Below are positions 33,591 to 42,475 of a stretch of 64,000 nucleotides of DNA, in pieces. Within the stretch, counting starts at the first letter, position 1. Every line of letters begins with the position of its first letter. Origin of the DNA: Brotaphodocola sp003480315 (GTDB lineage Bacteria; Bacillota; Clostridia; Lachnospirales; Lachnospiraceae); NCBI RefSeq assembly GCF_964246085.1, contig NZ_CAXTPD010000002.1. One strand, written 5' to 3'. The notes below the pieces were generated by a model. The model was given only the letters and a program-made list of their open reading frames with translations, had not been told where the DNA came from and made no database searches. A program made the translations under genes and the position numbers.

Positions 33591-36452
33591 ATGAAATCTA
33601 ATCCTACCCCACATTCGCTTATGCGTGCCCTATCCGGCTTTTTTGTCAGCCTGTTCGGAATCCTCGGATGGCTGTTTCAGTCCATCCTGCATATTTTGAC
33701 CTGCGGTCTGCTTTTGTGCGGCCTCATTGGCCTGCTCATTTATGCGAAGGTACGTCCGGAGCTGGACCACTGCCGGGAAGTTGCCTACGATAAGCTGGCG
33801 CAGATGCAGCGCCAGGACTTCAGTATGCTGTCTGACACAGAAATATACGATAAAAACGATCAGCTGATCGGCCTGATCAATGCCGGACATTACGAATATG
33901 TCCCCATCAGCCAGATCAGCATGAATCTGCAGAATGCTTATATTGCCCAGGAAGACCGACGCTTCAAATCCCACACCGGTGTTGACTGGATCGCTACCTT
34001 CCGTGCAGGTCTCGCCCTCATCAAAAACCGCGGCGAGATCACCCAGGGCGGAAGCACCATCACACAGCAGGTGGTAAAGAACACCTACCTGACCCAGGAA
34101 CAGAGCTTCACCCGCAAAATCGTGGAAATCCTGCTGGCACCGGAGATTGAGAAAAAGTATTCCAAAGCAGATATTATGGAATTTTACTGCAACACCAATT
34201 TCTACGGCAACCACTGCTATGGCGTGGAAGCTGCCAGCCGCTACTACTTCGGCAAGGATGCCAGCGACCTGGAATCCTACGAAGCAGCTGTACTGGTCGG
34301 CATCAGCAACAGCCCCACCGCCTACAACCCCGTCCGCAACCCGGAGGCCTCTTTAAAGAAGCGCAACGATGTGCTGCAAAGCATGCTGAAAGTCGGTTAT
34401 CTCACGGAAGATGCCTATAACAGCGCCATCAGCCAGCCATTAAGCATCGTGCAGGAAGAGGGCGAGGGCAGTAACGAGAATTACATGAGCAGCTATGCCA
34501 TCCACTGCGCTGCCCTGGCGCTCATGAAGCTGGACAACTTTCAATTCCAGTATATCTTCAAAGACAAATCCGATTACGACTCTTATATAGAAAATTACCA
34601 GGCCACCTACACCGAGAAGGCCGATGACATCCGTGCAGGCGGCTACCGTATCTACACGACCCTTGACCAGGAGCTTCAGAAGACATTGCAGACTCAGCTT
34701 GACGATGTCCTGTCCCCGTACACAGAGCTTCAGGATAACGGAAAATATGCCCTTCAGGGTGCCGGCGTCATCGTAGACAATATGACAAACAGCGTGGTAG
34801 CCGTGGTCGGCGGACGCGGCGAAAACGATGTCTACAACCGAGCCTACTTAAGCGCAAGACAGCCGGGAAGTACCATCAAACCCCTGATCGACTACGCGCC
34901 TGCCTTCGATACCGGCGAATACTATCCGGCCCGCCTGGTCAACGACCATAAATGGGAGAACGGCCCCTCTAACAGCGGCGGCTCCTACTATGGCAATGTT
35001 TCTGTCCGTGAAGCTTTAAACCGCAGCTTAAATACTGTGGCATGGCAGATTCTCACCGACATCGGCGTGGACTATGGCTTAAACTATCTGGGCGAAATGG
35101 AATTCCAGAAGCTCACCTACATCGACAACGGCGTACCGTCCTTAAGTATCGGCGGCTTCACCAACGGTGTCCGGGTGGTAGATATGGCAAAGGGCTACAG
35201 TACCCTGGCAAACGGCGGTGTATACAATGATCAGACCTGCATCCGCAAAATTGATCATGAACATGACGGAGAACTGACCAAAAACCTAAAGACGCATTCC
35301 CAGGTTGTCTACCAGCAGGATTCTGCTTACATGCTGACCGACATTCTAAAGGGAACCCTCAACGAAGCCTACGGAACCGGCTATGGCCTGGCTCTGGAAA
35401 ATGGCATGCCGGCCGCAGGAAAAACCGGCACCACTAACAGCAGCAAGGATACCTGGTTCTGCGGCTACACCCGCTATTACACCACCGCAGTCTGGGTAGG
35501 CTATGACACTCCGCGGGCCATGCCGGGCATTTACGGCAAGACCTATGCCGGAAAAATCTGGAAGCAGACCATGGATCAGATCCATGAGGGCAAAGAACCC
35601 TTAGACTGGCAGCAGCCCGCCACTGTGGAGGTAACCACCGACTCTAAGAGCGGCATCACAGACCTGTTCAGCGCCACCTTAAATGACCGGGCACAGCAGA
35701 CCCTTCATGATAAAGAACAGCGCAAGCTGGAAGAGGACCTGGAAGCCGCAGTAACAGCCTTTGAAGACAAAACCATCGAAACGGTTGAGGACACCTACTG
35801 GGTAAAAGAACAGTACCAGAGTATCATCTCCAGGCTGAATCTGATGGACGGCAGCGACAAACGTACCGAACTGCTGGAGCGCATGACAAAACGCAATGAG
35901 GAATTTGCCCCGATCATCCGTGATATGCAGGATACCATCGCCCTGTATGAGGCCCAAAAGGCCAAGGAAAAAGCAGAAGCCCAGAAAAAGGCAGAAGAAG
36001 ATGCTGTCACGGCAAGAAAAAATCAGGAAATCCAGACTCGCAAAAATACCTTCCTGAGTGCTCTGCGGGATGTGGAAAATCTGGAATACCAGTCCTCCGA
36101 GGCTGAAAGCCTTGTGCAGAATGCTATCAGCAAGCTCTCTCTGGTAGAGACTTATGAAGAAGCCGCTTCCTACAAGGAACGTCTTCAGAAAGCCATCGAC
36201 CGCATTGCCACCCTGCCGACCGAAAGCGAATGGCAGGCCGCACAGCAGCAGAAAGAAGCAGCCAAAGCCGAAGCCCAGGCTGCGGAGCAGGAGCAGATCG
36301 GCATCGAGCAGCAATCTCTGAAAAATTATTTAAATCAGGCCAAACGAAGCTGGAATACCTGGAGCAACCAGCCACCGGCAAATCCGGCAGCCGGTCCCGG
36401 TTCTTCTTCACAGTCTGTGATCGCAGCACCAACAACAGGAAGGAATGATTAA
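33591..36452 (+). CDS. Class A penicillin-binding protein with coiled-coil C-terminal tail
   Basis: This bifunctional enzyme polymerises and cross-links peptidoglycan outside the membrane. A transmembrane anchor lies at about 30-52. The GT51 transglycosylase has Glu121 in EDRRF and the GGSTITQQ motif. The transpeptidase has STIK (Ser427, Lys430), SLN (479-481) and KTG (611-613), so both activities should be intact. From about residue 690 to 925 follows a Glu/Lys/Ala-rich coiled coil, then a Pro/Ser-rich end; common PBP1 proteins lack this. A -10 TATAAT at 33537-33542 precedes it. The next gene starts immediately after its stop codon. Confidence 0.93.
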   Translation: MKSNPTPHSLMRALSGFFVSLFGILGWLFQSILHILTCGLLLCGLIGLLIYAKVRPELDHCREVAYDKLAQMQRQDFSMLSDTEIYDKNDQLIGLINAGHYEYVPISQISMNLQNAYIAQEDRRFKSHTGVDWIATFRAGLALIKNRGEITQGGSTITQQVVKNTYLTQEQSFTRKIVEILLAPEIEKKYSKADIMEFYCNTNFYGNHCYGVEAASRYYFGKDASDLESYEAAVLVGISNSPTAYNPVRNPEASLKKRNDVLQSMLKVGYLTEDAYNSAISQPLSIVQEEGEGSNENYMSSYAIHCAALALMKLDNFQFQYIFKDKSDYDSYIENYQATYTEKADDIRAGGYRIYTTLDQELQKTLQTQLDDVLSPYTELQDNGKYALQGAGVIVDNMTNSVVAVVGGRGENDVYNRAYLSARQPGSTIKPLIDYAPAFDTGEYYPARLVNDHKWENGPSNSGGSYYGNVSVREALNRSLNTVAWQILTDIGVDYGLNYLGEMEFQKLTYIDNGVPSLSIGGFTNGVRVVDMAKGYSTLANGGVYNDQTCIRKIDHEHDGELTKNLKTHSQVVYQQDSAYMLTDILKGTLNEAYGTGYGLALENGMPAAGKTGTTNSSKDTWFCGYTRYYTTAVWVGYDTPRAMPGIYGKTYAGKIWKQTMDQIHEGKEPLDWQQPATVEVTTDSKSGITDLFSATLNDRAQQTLHDKEQRKLEEDLEAAVTAFEDKTIETVEDTYWVKEQYQSIISRLNLMDGSDKRTELLERMTKRNEEFAPIIRDMQDTIALYEAQKAKEKAEAQKKAEEDAVTARKNQEIQTRKNTFLSALRDVENLEYQSSEAESLVQNAISKLSLVETYEEAASYKERLQKAIDRIATLPTESEWQAAQQQKEAAKAEAQAAEQEQIGIEQQSLKNYLNQAKRSWNTWSNQPPANPAAGPGSSSQSVIAAPTTGRND

Positions 36453-36905
36453 ATGAAGGATCATCATGCTGAATCAGAACATGTCACTCCGGGAAGCACA
36501 ACAAAACTGCAGAACCCGGACACACAAGAGATTCCGGTAGATACCGCAAAGCTTCAGGCGGCGCTTGAGAAGCGTGCTGACCAGGAGACCACTGTGCTTC
36601 CCTCACTTAGCATGCCGGCAAACAAAAAGCGTCTCACCATCCGCCCCTTAAGTGAGCGCTGGTGGACGCCTTCTGTCCGCTCCTGGTTTTTCACATTCAT
36701 GTGCATGAACATGCCCATTGTGGGCTGGTTTTATCTTTTTCATAAAGCCCGGTATGAAGAAGACCCGGCACGAAAAGAATTCGCCCGGGCCTACCTCTTT
36801 TACAAACTCGTATTTTTCATTGCGGGAGCCGTTGTCCTGCTGATCCTGATCTGGATCGGACTGGGACTTTTAGACCAGCTGCTCGCTTATATGGAAATGC
36901 TGTAA
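36453..36905 (+). CDS. Uncharacterised two-helix membrane protein coupled to the PBP
   Basis: No family is recognised. The 150-residue protein has a polar N-terminal half (about 1-75) and two transmembrane helices at about 79-100 and 116-143, with both ends probably cytosolic. Its ATG follows the PBP stop codon with no gap, so it is translated from the same mRNA. This suggests a partner or regulator of the PBP, by context only. It converges on queT with a 2-bp gap. Confidence 0.7.
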   Translation: MKDHHAESEHVTPGSTTKLQNPDTQEIPVDTAKLQAALEKRADQETTVLPSLSMPANKKRLTIRPLSERWWTPSVRSWFFTFMCMNMPIVGWFYLFHKARYEEDPARKEFARAYLFYKLVFFIAGAVVLLILIWIGLGLLDQLLAYMEML

Positions 36906-36907
36906 CT

Positions 36908-37411
36908 TTACTGTGTAAATACCGCTCTGTGATTCCGCTCCAGTGCCAGAAGCAGAAGATTACCCAGCACTCCGATAGCCAGGATCTCTCCGATTCCTAC
37001 CGTCAGCATCGCATACGGGATCAGGTCTGTAGAGCCATATGCATAACGCAGTACCCATGGAACGATGATGGTATTGGAAAGGATCGGCGGCAGGCATACC
37101 AGCCATTTATTCTTCTTCCCAAGATAATAGGAGCCAACTGCTCCGATCAGGGTTGCAATACTGCCGAACACTACATCAAGCGGTGCTGCTCCGCAGAGCA
37201 GATTTGCAAGAAAGCAGCCGACGGTCACACCCGGTACCGCGCTCGGTAAAAAATACGGGAGTACGCAGAGTGCCTCGGAAATCCGGAACTGGACCGGACC
37301 AAAAGCAATCGGTGCAACGATCATGGTCAGAGCCACATAGACAGCCGCAATGGCTGCTCCCTGGGTAATGCGGCCAGTTGTTGATTGGTTACGCTGTTTG
37401 TTCATATTCAA
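36908..37411 (-). CDS. queT: QueT-family queuosine-precursor transporter
   Basis: QueT proteins are ECF S components for a queuosine precursor such as preQ1. The 167-residue protein has about five hydrophobic segments and family landmarks such as APIAFGPVQFRISEALCVLP and GCFLANLLCGA. An AAAGGAG site lies 8 bases before the ATG, inside the tail of a candidate preQ1 riboswitch. A structured leader of more than 150 nt lies further upstream. Confidence 0.88.
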   Translation of the reverse strand: MNMNKQRNQSTTGRITQGAAIAAVYVALTMIVAPIAFGPVQFRISEALCVLPYFLPSAVPGVTVGCFLANLLCGAAPLDVVFGSIATLIGAVGSYYLGKKNKWLVCLPPILSNTIIVPWVLRYAYGSTDLIPYAMLTVGIGEILAIGVLGNLLLLALERNHRAVFTQ

Positions 37412-37458
37412 TTCTCCTTTAGTTTTGTTTTACGAGTGGAAGGTCACGAACACTCGAT
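37412..37458 (-). promoter_or_regulatory. Candidate preQ1-I riboswitch in front of queT
   Basis: On the minus strand, CGAGTG (37456-37451) and CACTCG (37438-37433) form a hairpin with loop TTCGTGACCTTC. An A-rich tail, TAAAACAAAACTAAAGGAG, follows and overlaps the Shine-Dalgarno of queT. This is the architecture of preQ1-I aptamers (short P1, C-rich loop, A-rich tail carrying the ribosome-binding site). The loop-tail pseudoknot pairing is not a clear match to the consensus, so the call rests partly on the gene identity. Confidence 0.45.
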
Positions 37459-37465
37459 TCATTTT

Positions 37466-37594
37466 CGCGCAGCAACGAGCCAGGCGAACATGCTTGCATG
37501 TACATCTGGCGACTGCCGCGGAAGGTATATATCGAAGATATATAGCCTTACGCCGGAAATCGGCGAGCCCTTTAAGACCTTGTTTTTGCGGGCT
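37466..37594 (-). ncRNA. Multi-hairpin structured element upstream of queT
   Basis: Four hairpins follow one another. The first has an outer stem CGCGCAG/CTG-CGCG (37466-37520) enclosing GCCAG...ACATGC/GCATGT...CTGGC (37479-37510). The second is AAGG-TATATATC/GATATATA-CCTT (37522-37549). The third is CGCCG/CGGCG (37551-37565). The fourth is AGCCC/GGGCT (37566-37594). Such density over 130 bp implies a conserved RNA or a small non-autonomous repeat. No coding frame fits. Strand is assigned only because queT follows. Confidence 0.5.
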
Positions 37595-37618
37595 TTGCAA
37601 CGGGTAAGAGTATAACAT

Positions 37619-37671
37619 AGAGAAGCCAGGAACGCAAGATAGCATTTCTGGCTTCTCTGTATTTCAATCCT
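37619..37671. terminator. Hairpin between yitT-family gene and queT leader
   Basis: An 11-bp stem, AGAGAAGCCAG (37619-37629) with CTGGCTTCTCT, lies about 25 nt after the YitT stop codon on the minus strand. It has a T-rich run (TCCTTTTTT) only on the + strand side. It probably ends the yitT-family transcript. Confidence 0.5.
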
Positions 37672-37680
37672 TTTTTCTTC

Positions 37681-38562
37681 CTACAGTTTCCGGTAATCCC
37701 CGATAAATCCCTCTCCATAGGTTTCTTTCGTCGGTGACACGATCACAAAGGCCCTCGGGTCATGCCGGTCAATGATCTCTTTGACCACATGAAACTGTTT
37801 GCGGTCCACCGCACAGGTCAGAGTCAGCCCCTCTTTTCCGCTGTATCCGCCAATGCTCTTATAAAACGTAGTACCGCGGTCCATGGTCTCCATGATTTCC
37901 CTTGCAATCTCCTCATTCTTTTCTGAGTGAATGGTGATCAGGCTTCCCTTATTCATACCATAGAGCAGCGTATCCACTGCCTGTGTCGTGCAGACAATGG
38001 AAATGATACCATACAGTGCCGCCTCAATTTCACCAAACACCAGAACCGAAGCTCCCACAATCACAAAGTCTACCAGCATAATGGCATAACCGGTCTGCAT
38101 ATAGGGACAGAGCTTCTGCAGAAGCTTTGCCAGGATATCCCCGCCTCCTGTGGTAGAGTTTCGCATAAAGATCAGCGCCATGCCGACTCCCACGAAAATC
38201 CCGCCAAACCCGCAGGAGATCAGCCGGTCGCCCTCATACTGCCAGATTCCGGCCATAGATACCAGGTCCTGGATCACACTCATCCAGATAACGGTTCGGA
38301 CGGTTTTAAGGGTCATGGAGCGGTCTAACAGGCACCAGGCGGCAAGCAGCAGCGGAATGTTGATCACCAGGCTCACCGCGCCGATGGGCAGCGCAAACAG
38401 GTGATTTAACATCAATGCAATACCGGACACCCCGCCCGGCGCGATGCGGCTCGGCTCAATAAAACACCAGACGCCCACTGCCTGCAAAAACGCGCCCGCA
38501 AAATCAAACAGGGCATCGATTCCCAGTTCCTTCCATTTTTTCTTCGTCTTGTTTGTATCCAT
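37681..38562 (-). CDS. YitT-family membrane protein
   Basis: This 293-residue protein has the YitT (DUF161) membrane domain of five to six helices, with the family motifs GVSGIALMLNHLF and RNSTTGGGDILAKLL. A C-terminal cytosolic DUF2179 domain of about 80 residues follows (EKNEEIAREIMETMDRGTTF). The function of the family is not established; a transporter is assumed. AAAGGAA precedes the ATG. It stands alone. Confidence 0.9.
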   Translation of the reverse strand: MDTNKTKKKWKELGIDALFDFAGAFLQAVGVWCFIEPSRIAPGGVSGIALMLNHLFALPIGAVSLVINIPLLLAAWCLLDRSMTLKTVRTVIWMSVIQDLVSMAGIWQYEGDRLISCGFGGIFVGVGMALIFMRNSTTGGGDILAKLLQKLCPYMQTGYAIMLVDFVIVGASVLVFGEIEAALYGIISIVCTTQAVDTLLYGMNKGSLITIHSEKNEEIAREIMETMDRGTTFYKSIGGYSGKEGLTLTCAVDRKQFHVVKEIIDRHDPRAFVIVSPTKETYGEGFIGDYRKL

Positions 38563-38656
38563 GGTTCTGTTCCTTTCCGCGCTGCACCATTCCAGACAAA
38601 TCCCCGGTACCGGAACGCTCCTGAATTTCCCAGATTCCGGCTGATTTTATAGAACA

Positions 38657-38698
38657 GCAAAAGAGGACCGACATCCGCGTCAGCCCTCTTCCTTTTGC
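38657..38698 (-). terminator. Probable terminator after the M20 peptidase operon
   Basis: GCAAAAG and CTTTTGC with AGG/CCT form an imperfect hairpin 75 nt beyond the peptidase stop codon; on the minus strand the 3' arm ends in CCTCTTTTGC followed by TGTTCT. Confidence 0.45.
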
Positions 38699-38772
38699 AT
38701 CAGCTGCGCGAATATAGTCTCTTTCACTATAATCCATGCAGCTGCATTTCTTTTCTTTGATTGATTGTTTTG

Positions 38773-39948
38773 TTACTGGTTTTTCTTTTTGTTTTCGGCA
38801 AACTCTGCTTTTACCTGATCTAACAGGCCCTCTTTGGTAAGCAGGTCGTAGCAGGCTCCACCGATGGCCTTTGCGCCGTAGATCACGCAGTTGTGAGCGC
38901 TCTCGCTCTTACCTGCATCTACAAACTCCTGGGAGTGGGATGCCGTTCCCTCCGGAACGAATGCCACACGGATGCAGGAGCCCGGAATCTCGTACATTAC
39001 GTTGCCGAAATCTGTGGAGCCGGTCTTCTCCCGGGGCGGTGCCAGCTGCGGTGCTCCCGCAAGCTCAGCATTGTCCATCAGAAGCTTGTTTAATGCCAGA
39101 ACCGGAATCTTGTTGTAGAAGAAGGTTCCCTCCTCGATATCATAGGTTACACCTGCGATCAGGGCTGCACCCTTGATGATATCCTGGAAGCGCTCACTGA
39201 CCTCTTCCAGCTCTTTTCTGGAGAAGGAACGAAGGGAGAACTCACCCTTTGCGGTAGCCGGAACCACGTTGGCCGGGCCTGGAAGCTCGGTCATGCAGTA
39301 ATGCATACGCACATCATCCGGCACATGCTCACGCAGAAACTCAATGCCCTGGAATGCTGCAAGCATCGCATCAAAGGCGCTGCGGCCCTTCTCCGGTGCC
39401 AGTGCCGCATGGGCCCGGTGTCCGTGGAAGGTTACCTTGTAGCTCTTCTGAGCCAGGCACTTGATATCGGTGCAGGTGTTCGGACCGCCATGCATCATGA
39501 AAGCCACATCCAGCTCCTTAAAGCAGCCGTTCTGAATCATCTGAACCTTGCTGCCAAAGGTCTCCTCGGCCGGGGTTCCATATACTACAAGCTGGAACGG
39601 CTTATCCGTGTCCAGATTCTTTAATGCTACTGCGGCACCCAGACATCCCGGGCCCTGCATATGATGGCCGCAGCCGTGTCCCAGGTTGCGGAGCGCATCG
39701 TACTCACAGAGAATACCAAGAACCGGTCCGCCCTCGCCATGACTGTAGGTAGCGCGGAACGCGGTCTTAAAACCGCCCACACCCATCTCTACCTCAAACC
39801 CGTTTTTCTTCAGGTAATCGGTCAGAAGGCCGCTGGCAAATACCTCTTCGCCCTCGTACTCCGGATTATCAAAAATCTGGTCTGCCATGGAGCACAGCTC
39901 AGCGCGCTGCGCGTCAATGGCTTCAAACAGAGACTTTTTATCACTCAT
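38773..39948 (-). CDS. M20-family metallopeptidase/amidohydrolase (AbgB-like)
   Basis: This is a cytosolic zinc hydrolase of the M20D group, which removes acyl or aminobenzoyl groups from amino acids or cleaves small peptides. The metal-binding GCGHHMQGPG and the PAEETFGSK catalytic region are present, with a dimerisation/lid domain inserted around 180-290; 391 residues is typical. It lies 25 bp after a YfcC-family transporter gene, so it probably hydrolyses what that transporter imports. Substrate is not determined. Confidence 0.9.
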   Translation of the reverse strand: MSDKKSLFEAIDAQRAELCSMADQIFDNPEYEGEEVFASGLLTDYLKKNGFEVEMGVGGFKTAFRATYSHGEGGPVLGILCEYDALRNLGHGCGHHMQGPGCLGAAVALKNLDTDKPFQLVVYGTPAEETFGSKVQMIQNGCFKELDVAFMMHGGPNTCTDIKCLAQKSYKVTFHGHRAHAALAPEKGRSAFDAMLAAFQGIEFLREHVPDDVRMHYCMTELPGPANVVPATAKGEFSLRSFSRKELEEVSERFQDIIKGAALIAGVTYDIEEGTFFYNKIPVLALNKLLMDNAELAGAPQLAPPREKTGSTDFGNVMYEIPGSCIRVAFVPEGTASHSQEFVDAGKSESAHNCVIYGAKAIGGACYDLLTKEGLLDQVKAEFAENKKKNQ

Positions 39949-39973
39949 TTTCTTTACTCCTTATCAACATCTC

Positions 39974-41371
39974 TTACATCGGTCCGTAATTGATCAGCTG
40001 TGCAATGACAAGCATTACGGTTCCAACAACCAGCCAGATGGCAAACATCTTCCACATAAAACGCATCCAGCGGTCATACGGGATGTTGCAGGCACTGATG
40101 ATACCCATCAGAGCGGTAGAGGTCGGCAGAATGTAGTTACAGAAGCCGTCACCAAAGTTGAATGCCAGAACCGCAGTCTGTCTGGTCACACCGATCAGGT
40201 CAGAAAGCGGAACCAGGATTGGCATAACGGCTGCTGCCTGTCCGGAACCAGAGGTCAGGAACACGTTGATGATGGTGTTCGCGATCAGCATAGCCGGTGC
40301 CTGAAGCAGGGTCGGTACGCTGCCAAGTCCGCCAGCCAGGCCATGCACAACGGTATCAATGATCTTACCGTCAGACATGATGGAGCTGATGGACTGTGCC
40401 AGACCGATGATGATCATAGCTGACATCATCTTCTTGCAGCCTTCCAGGAAGTTCTTGCAAATGGTATCCGAATCAAATCCGGAAATGATACCAACCACGA
40501 TAGCCAGCCAGATGAACATCGCTGCCATCTCCGGCATATCCCAGCCAAACTTGATGCTTCCGTAAATAACTACACCCAGAGAAACAACCAGGGCAATGAT
40601 GTTTAATACCTTGCGGGTATCGATAGTGCCGAAATCTTCCAGACCGCCGCCTGCGCGAAGCTCACTGTTCTGATCCAGATCATACATCGGGCTCTTGGTC
40701 GGGTCCTTTTTGATCTTTAACGCATAGCGAACCAGGAAGATATTGGTGATGACATAGTAAACCGCGAAACATACCCAGCGGTATCCAATACCGGAGTACA
40801 GCGGAAGCTCTGCGATTTTCTGCGCAACAACCGTGGTATTCGGATTTAAGGTACCGGTGGAGAATCCAATCGCGCCGCCAAGCAGGATGATGGCAGCACC
40901 CGTGATGGAGTCAAGTCCGATTGCCAGCGCCAGCATTACCATAACCGGAGCAAACGCAATGAACATGTTTACAGCCTGGGTGGTACAGATCAGACCAAAC
41001 ATCAGGGTCAGGATCGGAATGAACACATACAGGTTGTTGGAAAATTTCTTTGCCAGCTTTGCGATCACTGCCTGCAGTGCGCCGGACTGGGTCAGCATGT
41101 GGAACGCGCCGCCAGAGAATAAAATAACCAGCATGATATCCACACGTTTGATAAATGCTTTTACAATGTACATTGGGATCAGCAGCGGATTCACCGGAGT
41201 TCTCGCAATGTAGTTAAACTGGGTCGGATCAATGACCTTGATGCCATCCGCATTTTCCACGCGGACATACTCGCCGGCCGGAATGATCCAGGTTAAGAGC
41301 ACAGCAGCGATGATAATAGAAAATACGATCACAAAGCTGTGCGGTACTCGAAACTTTTTCTTGGTACTCAT
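39974..41371 (-). CDS. YfcC-family transporter
   Basis: This 465-residue polytopic membrane protein has about 11-12 helices and belongs to the YfcC/DcuC-like (C4-dicarboxylate anaerobic carrier) superfamily. Recognisable stretches are HSFVIVFSIIIAAVLLTWIIPAGEY and the repeated GTLNPNTTVVAQ and TSGSGQAAAVMPILVPL re-entrant loops. Pairing with an M20 peptidase suggests import of a peptide or acylated amino acid; family members have also been linked to basic amino acids. The start at 41371 is 11 bases after AGGAGG. Confidence 0.87.
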   Translation of the reverse strand: MSTKKKFRVPHSFVIVFSIIIAAVLLTWIIPAGEYVRVENADGIKVIDPTQFNYIARTPVNPLLIPMYIVKAFIKRVDIMLVILFSGGAFHMLTQSGALQAVIAKLAKKFSNNLYVFIPILTLMFGLICTTQAVNMFIAFAPVMVMLALAIGLDSITGAAIILLGGAIGFSTGTLNPNTTVVAQKIAELPLYSGIGYRWVCFAVYYVITNIFLVRYALKIKKDPTKSPMYDLDQNSELRAGGGLEDFGTIDTRKVLNIIALVVSLGVVIYGSIKFGWDMPEMAAMFIWLAIVVGIISGFDSDTICKNFLEGCKKMMSAMIIIGLAQSISSIMSDGKIIDTVVHGLAGGLGSVPTLLQAPAMLIANTIINVFLTSGSGQAAAVMPILVPLSDLIGVTRQTAVLAFNFGDGFCNYILPTSTALMGIISACNIPYDRWMRFMWKMFAIWLVVGTVMLVIAQLINYGPM

Positions 41372-41494
41372 ACCAAAAGCCACCTCCTATTAAACTTTAT
41401 TATTTTAAAGTATAACAGTGATGGTGGCTTTTTACCATTTGGTTTTTCTTAAAACCGTTTTAAATTTTTTGAATTGTTTGTCATATTTGTGCAA

Positions 41495-42475
41495 TTATTG
41501 TCCGTTTTCTGTATCGGTTGTATCTTTGTATTTCCCCACCGCTTCCATGCCATACCGGCTTTGAATGGTCTTAACCAGAATATCCAGAAAATCCCGTTCA
41601 CAGTTAGAAATCACATGGCCTTTCCGACGAATCAGCTCCAGGCTTGAGCGGTAAGCTTCATGATCCACAAAGAAATAACGCACATGCTCAAACTTCTGCA
41701 TATCATGGATATATCCAAGGCGGTTAAATCCAATCCCAAGTCCAATATTCACCATGCTCATAATCACGTCAAAATGACCAATCTCGATCAGACGCCCGGG
41801 GCGGATACGAGCCTGCTGAAAGATGCGGTTCGCTGTCATACGCATACTCTGTCCTGTCACTGGAATAATAAATGTTTCCCGGTCCAGGTATCGCACATCC
41901 AAGTGCGGATATGGCTCATTCCCCACCTGATATGCATGCGCAATGGCCGGATGATGCTCCGGAAGAGCCAGAAGAACCCGTTCTCTGGCAATTTCCGTGC
42001 GGACCACATCCGTAATCTCCTCCGAACACACGGAAATCATGTAATCTACGGAGCCTTCCTGGAACATCTTCATCAGTTCTGCCTGATTTCCGTCCCGAAA
42101 GATCACTTCCACATCCGGATACTTTTCCATGAAACGCTGCAATACCTCTGGCACAATAGAAATAGCCCGGCGCTGCTGGATTCCAACGCGGATAGCCGGA
42201 TGGCTCCTGTGCAGTTCATTCTCCACCAGTCCCTCGAATTCCGCCTTCAGTTCCAGCATTTTCTCTGCCCGCACCACATATTCTTCCCCAATGGATGTCA
42301 GCACAAAAGCCTTGCCTCTTCCCGTGCGCTCAAACAGACGAACGCCAAGATATTTTTCCAGATTGCTGATATAGACACTCAGCGCCGATGGAGAAATGAA
42401 CAATTCCTCCGCTGCCCGGGAAAGGCTCTGGCAACGCGCCAGGGTACATACATACTGCTGTTCCTTTAAGTTCAT
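41495..42475 (-). CDS. LysR-family transcriptional regulator
   Basis: The 326-residue protein has an N-terminal winged helix-turn-helix (SLSRAAEELFISPSALSVYI) and a LysR effector-binding domain from about 90. It lies 123 bp upstream of the transporter-peptidase pair in the same direction and most likely controls it, using the imported compound as effector. Its ATG overlaps the stop codon of the preceding interrupted gene (ATGA, 42472-42475). Confidence 0.93.
   Translation of the reverse strand: MNLKEQQYVCTLARCQSLSRAAEELFISPSALSVYISNLEKYLGVRLFERTGRGKAFVLTSIGEEYVVRAEKMLELKAEFEGLVENELHRSHPAIRVGIQQRRAISIVPEVLQRFMEKYPDVEVIFRDGNQAELMKMFQEGSVDYMISVCSEEITDVVRTEIARERVLLALPEHHPAIAHAYQVGNEPYPHLDVRYLDRETFIIPVTGQSMRMTANRIFQQARIRPGRLIEIGHFDVIMSMVNIGLGIGFNRLGYIHDMQKFEHVRYFFVDHEAYRSSLELIRRKGHVISNCERDFLDILVKTIQSRYGMEAVGKYKDTTDTENGQ

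Noticed and set aside
38504..38737. 77-codon minus-strand frame between the M20 peptidase and YitT genes
   Set aside because: It spans the terminator hairpin and overlaps the start of the YitT gene in another frame; no ribosome-binding site was found.
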